64,000 nucleotides of DNA from Hamadaea flava. GTDB taxonomy: Bacteria > Actinomycetota > Actinomycetes > Mycobacteriales > Micromonosporaceae. The notes beneath the pieces were generated by a model that ran no database searches, was not told the DNA's origin, and saw only the letters and a list, made by a program, of their open reading frames with translations. The stretch covers positions 3,224,001 to 3,288,000 of the forward strand of contig NZ_JAMZDZ010000001.1 in NCBI RefSeq assembly GCF_024172085.1, written 5' to 3'. Within the stretch, counting starts at the first letter, position 1; each line of letters starts with the position of its first letter. The position numbers and the translations under genes are program-made. Of the stretch, positions 61,250 through 64,000 are shown one piece after another.

Positions 61250-62791
61250 TTATGACAAGGTGGGGCTCAGCGAGCCCGCCATCACCAGGTCGAGGACGTC
61301 GTCCTCGGTCAGTTCGCCGGCCGGCGCCTGTTTGATCAGGCGGCCCTCGCGCATCACGAGCACCCGGTCGGCCAGACCGAGCACCTCCGGCACTTCGCTG
61401 GAGACCAGCAGCACGCCGACGCCGCGGCGCGCGAGATCACGGATCACCTGATACAGCTCGGCCCGCGCGCCGACGTCGACCCCGCGCGTCGGCTCGTCCA
61501 GCAGCAGCAGCCGCGTGTCGCCCAGCAGCCAGCGGCCGACCACGACCTTCTGCTGATTGCCGCCGGACAGCGTGCCGGCCGGGCGGCGTACGTCGCGGGG
61601 GCGCAGCTCCAGGGCGTCCGCGATCCGGCTCGCCTCCGTCTGCTCCCGGCCCGCGTCGGTGAAGCCGCCGTGGGCGTACCGGCCGAACGTGGTCAGCGTG
61701 ATGTTGCGGTAGACCGGCTCGGCCAGCAGCAGCGCCTGACTCTTGCGCTCCTCGGGGGCCAGGCCCAACCCCGCTTTGACCGCCGCGGCGACGCTTCCCG
61801 CGGGCAGGTTCCGGCCCGCGACACTCACCGTTCCAGACTCAGGGGTACGCGCACCGTAGACCGTTTCCAGCAGCTCACTTCGTCCGCTGCCCACCAGGCC
61901 GGCGATGCCGACGATCTCCCCTGTGCGTACCTCGAAGGAGACGTCTTGGAACTCGTGTGCCCGCGTCAGCCCACTGACCTGGAGCAGCACGTCGCCCGGT
62001 TCGCCCCCGCGAGGTGGGAAGACGTATTCGAGGGAGCGCCCGGTCATCTTGCTGACCAGCTCGCGAGTCGGCGTCGTCCGCGCGGGCAGGTCCACCGCGG
62101 AGGTCCGGCCGTCCTTGAGGACGGTGACCCGGTCGCCGATCTCGCGGATCTCCTCGAGCCGGTGGGAGATGTAGACGACCGCGATGCCCTCGGCGGTCAG
62201 TTCCCGGATGATCCGGAAGAGGTTGGCCACCTCGTCGTGGGCGAGGACCGCGCTGGGCTCGTCCATGATGAGCAGTTTGGCCTCGTGCGAGAGCGCCCGC
62301 GCCATGCTGACGATCTGCTTGCCCGCCGACGGCAACGCCTCGACCAGCCGGTGCACCGGGATCTCGGGGTGCCCGAGCCGCCGCAGGACCTCCCGGGTAC
62401 GCGTGGCCGCAGTTCTCTTGTGGACGAACCCGAACCGGCTCGGCTCCTGGCCGAGGAAGACGTTCTCCGCGACCGACAAGTGGTCCACGAGATCGAGTTC
62501 CTGGTAGATCGTCGCGATCCCGGCCTTCATCGCGGCCTGCGGGTTAGCGAAGACGACCGGGCTGCCCTGCCAGGTGACGGTCCCGGCGTCGGGCTTGTGG
62601 ACGCCGGCCAGCACCTTGATCAAGGTGGACTTGCCCGCCCCGTTCTGCCCGAGCAGGCAGTGCACCTCACCCGCCCGGACCTCGAGGTGGACCCCGTCGA
62701 GCGCCCGTACGCCCGGGAACTGTTTCACCACCCCGTCAAGCTGGAGGATCGTCGCGTCGGTGGCGGCGTCGGTGGCCGTGTCGGTGGTCAT
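61250..62791 (-). CDS. Sugar ABC transporter ATP-binding protein (RbsA-like, double ATPase)
   Basis: This 513-residue protein has two ATPase domains. The first has Walker A GQNGAGKS, the degenerate signature LPSAGKQI and LLIMDEPSAVL. The second has the degenerate Walker A-like GLVGSGRSE, signature LSGGNQQK and LLLLDEPTRGVD. This arrangement is normal for RbsA, where one site is often catalytically weak. The ATG overlaps the ROK stop by 4 nt. Confidence 0.92.
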   Translation of the reverse strand: MTTDTATDAATDATILQLDGVVKQFPGVRALDGVHLEVRAGEVHCLLGQNGAGKSTLIKVLAGVHKPDAGTVTWQGSPVVFANPQAAMKAGIATIYQELDLVDHLSVAENVFLGQEPSRFGFVHKRTAATRTREVLRRLGHPEIPVHRLVEALPSAGKQIVSMARALSHEAKLLIMDEPSAVLAHDEVANLFRIIRELTAEGIAVVYISHRLEEIREIGDRVTVLKDGRTSAVDLPARTTPTRELVSKMTGRSLEYVFPPRGGEPGDVLLQVSGLTRAHEFQDVSFEVRTGEIVGIAGLVGSGRSELLETVYGARTPESGTVSVAGRNLPAGSVAAAVKAGLGLAPEERKSQALLLAEPVYRNITLTTFGRYAHGGFTDAGREQTEASRIADALELRPRDVRRPAGTLSGGNQQKVVVGRWLLGDTRLLLLDEPTRGVDVGARAELYQVIRDLARRGVGVLLVSSEVPEVLGLADRVLVMREGRLIKQAPAGELTEDDVLDLVMAGSLSPTLS

Positions 62792-63948
62792 GACGCCTGC
62801 TCGAAGGCGATCTCGCTGGCCAGCAGGGCGGCGCCGGCGACGCCGGCCCGGCTGCCCAACTCGGACAGGACCAGGGGGAGGTTGCCGGTGGCGAGCGGCA
62901 GCGAGCGCTTGTAGACGACGCTGCGGATCTCGGCCAGCATCACGTGCCCCAACTGGGCCAGCCCGCCCCCGATGACGATGAGCGACGGGTTCACGAAGCT
63001 CACCAGGCTCGCCAGGACGGCGCCGACGCGGCGGCCCCCGTCGCGGATGAGCTGGATGCAGGCGACGTCGCCCTCGGCCGCGCCGGCTGCGACGTCGAGC
63101 GCGGTCACCGCGCCGTTCGCGGCGAGCCGCTCGGCGAGCGCGGGCGAAGCCCCGGAGCGAGCCGCGGCGGTCGCCTCCCGAGCCAGCGCGCCCCCGCTGA
63201 ACACCGCTTCCAGGCAACCGTGGTTACCGCAGGTGCACACCGGTCCGGCGGGGTCGACCTGGATGTGCCCGATGTCCCCGGCGCACCCGTCCGACCCCCG
63301 GTAGACCGCGCCGTTGAGATAGATCCCGCAGCCGATGCCGGTGCCGATCTTGACGAACAGGAAGTTGTCGACCGAGTGCGCGACGCCGCCGTGTCGCTCG
63401 CCGACCGCCATGATGTTGACGTCGTTGTCCACCACCGCCGGGCAGCCGTGTTCGCGGGTGAGCAGTTCACGCACGGGATAGCGGTCCCAGCCGGGCATTA
63501 TCGGCGGCGACACCGGCAGGCCGTCCCGGAAGCTGACCGGCCCCGGTACGCCGATGCCGATGCCGTCGAGGCGGCTGAAGCAGCCCTCGGCCTTCGCCTT
63601 GGCCAGCAGTTCGTTGACCCGATGCAGGGTGGCCTTCGGGCCGGAGCGGATGTCCGCCGGTTCGCTGTACGCCGCCACGGGTTCCAGCCGCCCGTCGGTG
63701 ATCTCGACGTCGATCGAGGTCGCGCCGAGGTCGACGCCGGCGTACCGGATCTCGGGGTTCAGCTCGACGAGAGTGGACCGTCGTCCGCCCCGGGACTGCG
63801 CCGGTCCGGCCTCGGCGACCTGACCGGCGGCGACCAGCCGATCCAACTCGGCGAGCAGCCGCGGCCGGGGTACGTCCAGCCGGGCGGCCAACTCGGCCCG
63901 CGACAACGGGCCTTCGTCGCGCAACAGCCGCAGCAGCCTGACATGCAT
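62788..63948 (-). CDS. ROK family transcriptional regulator of the RbsABC-type operon
   Basis: This 386-residue repressor starts almost directly at its winged helix (about 3-55; LSRAELAARLDVPRPRLLAELDR), followed by the ROK fold (YAGVDLGATSIDVEITDG, IGIGVPGPVSF) and zinc motif CTCGNHGCLEAVFSG. GAGGAG lies upstream of the ATG. As first gene of the operon it probably autoregulates the importer and the oxidoreductase in response to an imported sugar or derivative. The last 52 bp of the window are its upstream region and show no further gene. Confidence 0.91.
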   Translation of the reverse strand: MHVRLLRLLRDEGPLSRAELAARLDVPRPRLLAELDRLVAAGQVAEAGPAQSRGGRRSTLVELNPEIRYAGVDLGATSIDVEITDGRLEPVAAYSEPADIRSGPKATLHRVNELLAKAKAEGCFSRLDGIGIGVPGPVSFRDGLPVSPPIMPGWDRYPVRELLTREHGCPAVVDNDVNIMAVGERHGGVAHSVDNFLFVKIGTGIGCGIYLNGAVYRGSDGCAGDIGHIQVDPAGPVCTCGNHGCLEAVFSGGALAREATAAARSGASPALAERLAANGAVTALDVAAGAAEGDVACIQLIRDGGRRVGAVLASLVSFVNPSLIVIGGGLAQLGHVMLAEIRSVVYKRSLPLATGNLPLVLSELGSRAGVAGAALLASEIAFEQAS

Positions 63949-64000
63949 GCCGTCTCTCCTCTATGGACACATCGACGCTCGCAGGTGCGTGGTGTGGCGC

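Overview
The window is high-GC actinobacterial DNA. The frequent GTACGC/CGTACG words, GTG starts, short overlaps between operon genes, and a mix of sugar uptake, carbohydrase and cell-surface sugar genes fit the Micromonosporaceae (Actinoplanes and relatives); the family assignment is inference. No rRNA, tRNA, CRISPR, phage or insertion-sequence gene was seen.

Layout. 1-4.8 kb: the N-terminal half of a ROK repressor running into a GS/PE repeat at the window edge, divergent from a complete sugar ABC importer (binding lipoprotein, two permeases, ATPase). 4.8-11.2 kb: a small membrane protein, a MmyB-type regulator divergent from a 14-TM MFS exporter, a PIG-L deacetylase, a large LuxR-family ATPase regulator and a small basic protein. 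11.3-15.3 kb: alpha/beta hydrolase, GH3 beta-glucosidase and a divergent TetR regulator with palindromic sites between the last two. 15.3-30.2 kb: a surface-sugar island. Two minus-strand operons (pseB-pseC-GT-like-methyltransferase-pseF-like-pseG and pseH-pseI-aldo/keto reductase-SDR) together encode every step of CMP-pseudaminic acid synthesis. Between them lies a plus-strand operon of acyl carrier protein, SDR, AMP-ligase, LuxE-like and LuxC-like enzymes, with no luciferase. 30.3-33.8 kb: two ATPase/permease pairs of an ABC-2 type system. 33.8-38.4 kb: a cebEFG-bglC-like cellobiose uptake and hydrolysis operon with a CebR-like operator. 38.7-45 kb: secreted GH30 and GH16 enzymes, each with a ricin-type (CBM13) module, around a ROK regulator and a MarR/EamA pair. 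45-51.1 kb: a lactonase, then a minus-strand series of sensor kinase, roadblock protein, TAXI binding protein and an editing-less threonyl-tRNA synthetase preceded by a threonine attenuator. 51.3-64 kb: an RbsABC-type importer with a ROK regulator, Gfo/Idh oxidoreductase, glucose/sorbosone dehydrogenase-like protein, ThuA/3-keto-disaccharide hydrolase protein and TIM-barrel isomerase, read as a 3-keto-sugar pathway.

How it fits together. Most of the window serves carbohydrate scavenging: beta-glucans are cut outside by GH16/GH30, oligosaccharides are imported by the Ceb-like and other ABC systems, and glucosides are split by GH1/GH3. The 15-30 kb island instead builds a nonulosonic acid, probably for a cell-wall glycopolymer or glycoprotein, and may add an unusual acyl group. 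The strongest unexpected signals are the threonine attenuator (47354-47481), the pseudaminate/LuxCE island, a dispersed 57-bp inverted-repeat element (8114 and 15279), and twin 18-bp palindromes covering the start codon of an EamA transporter (42608-42646). At least ten genes have a TANNNT -10 box only 6-7 nt before the start codon, pointing to many leaderless mRNAs.
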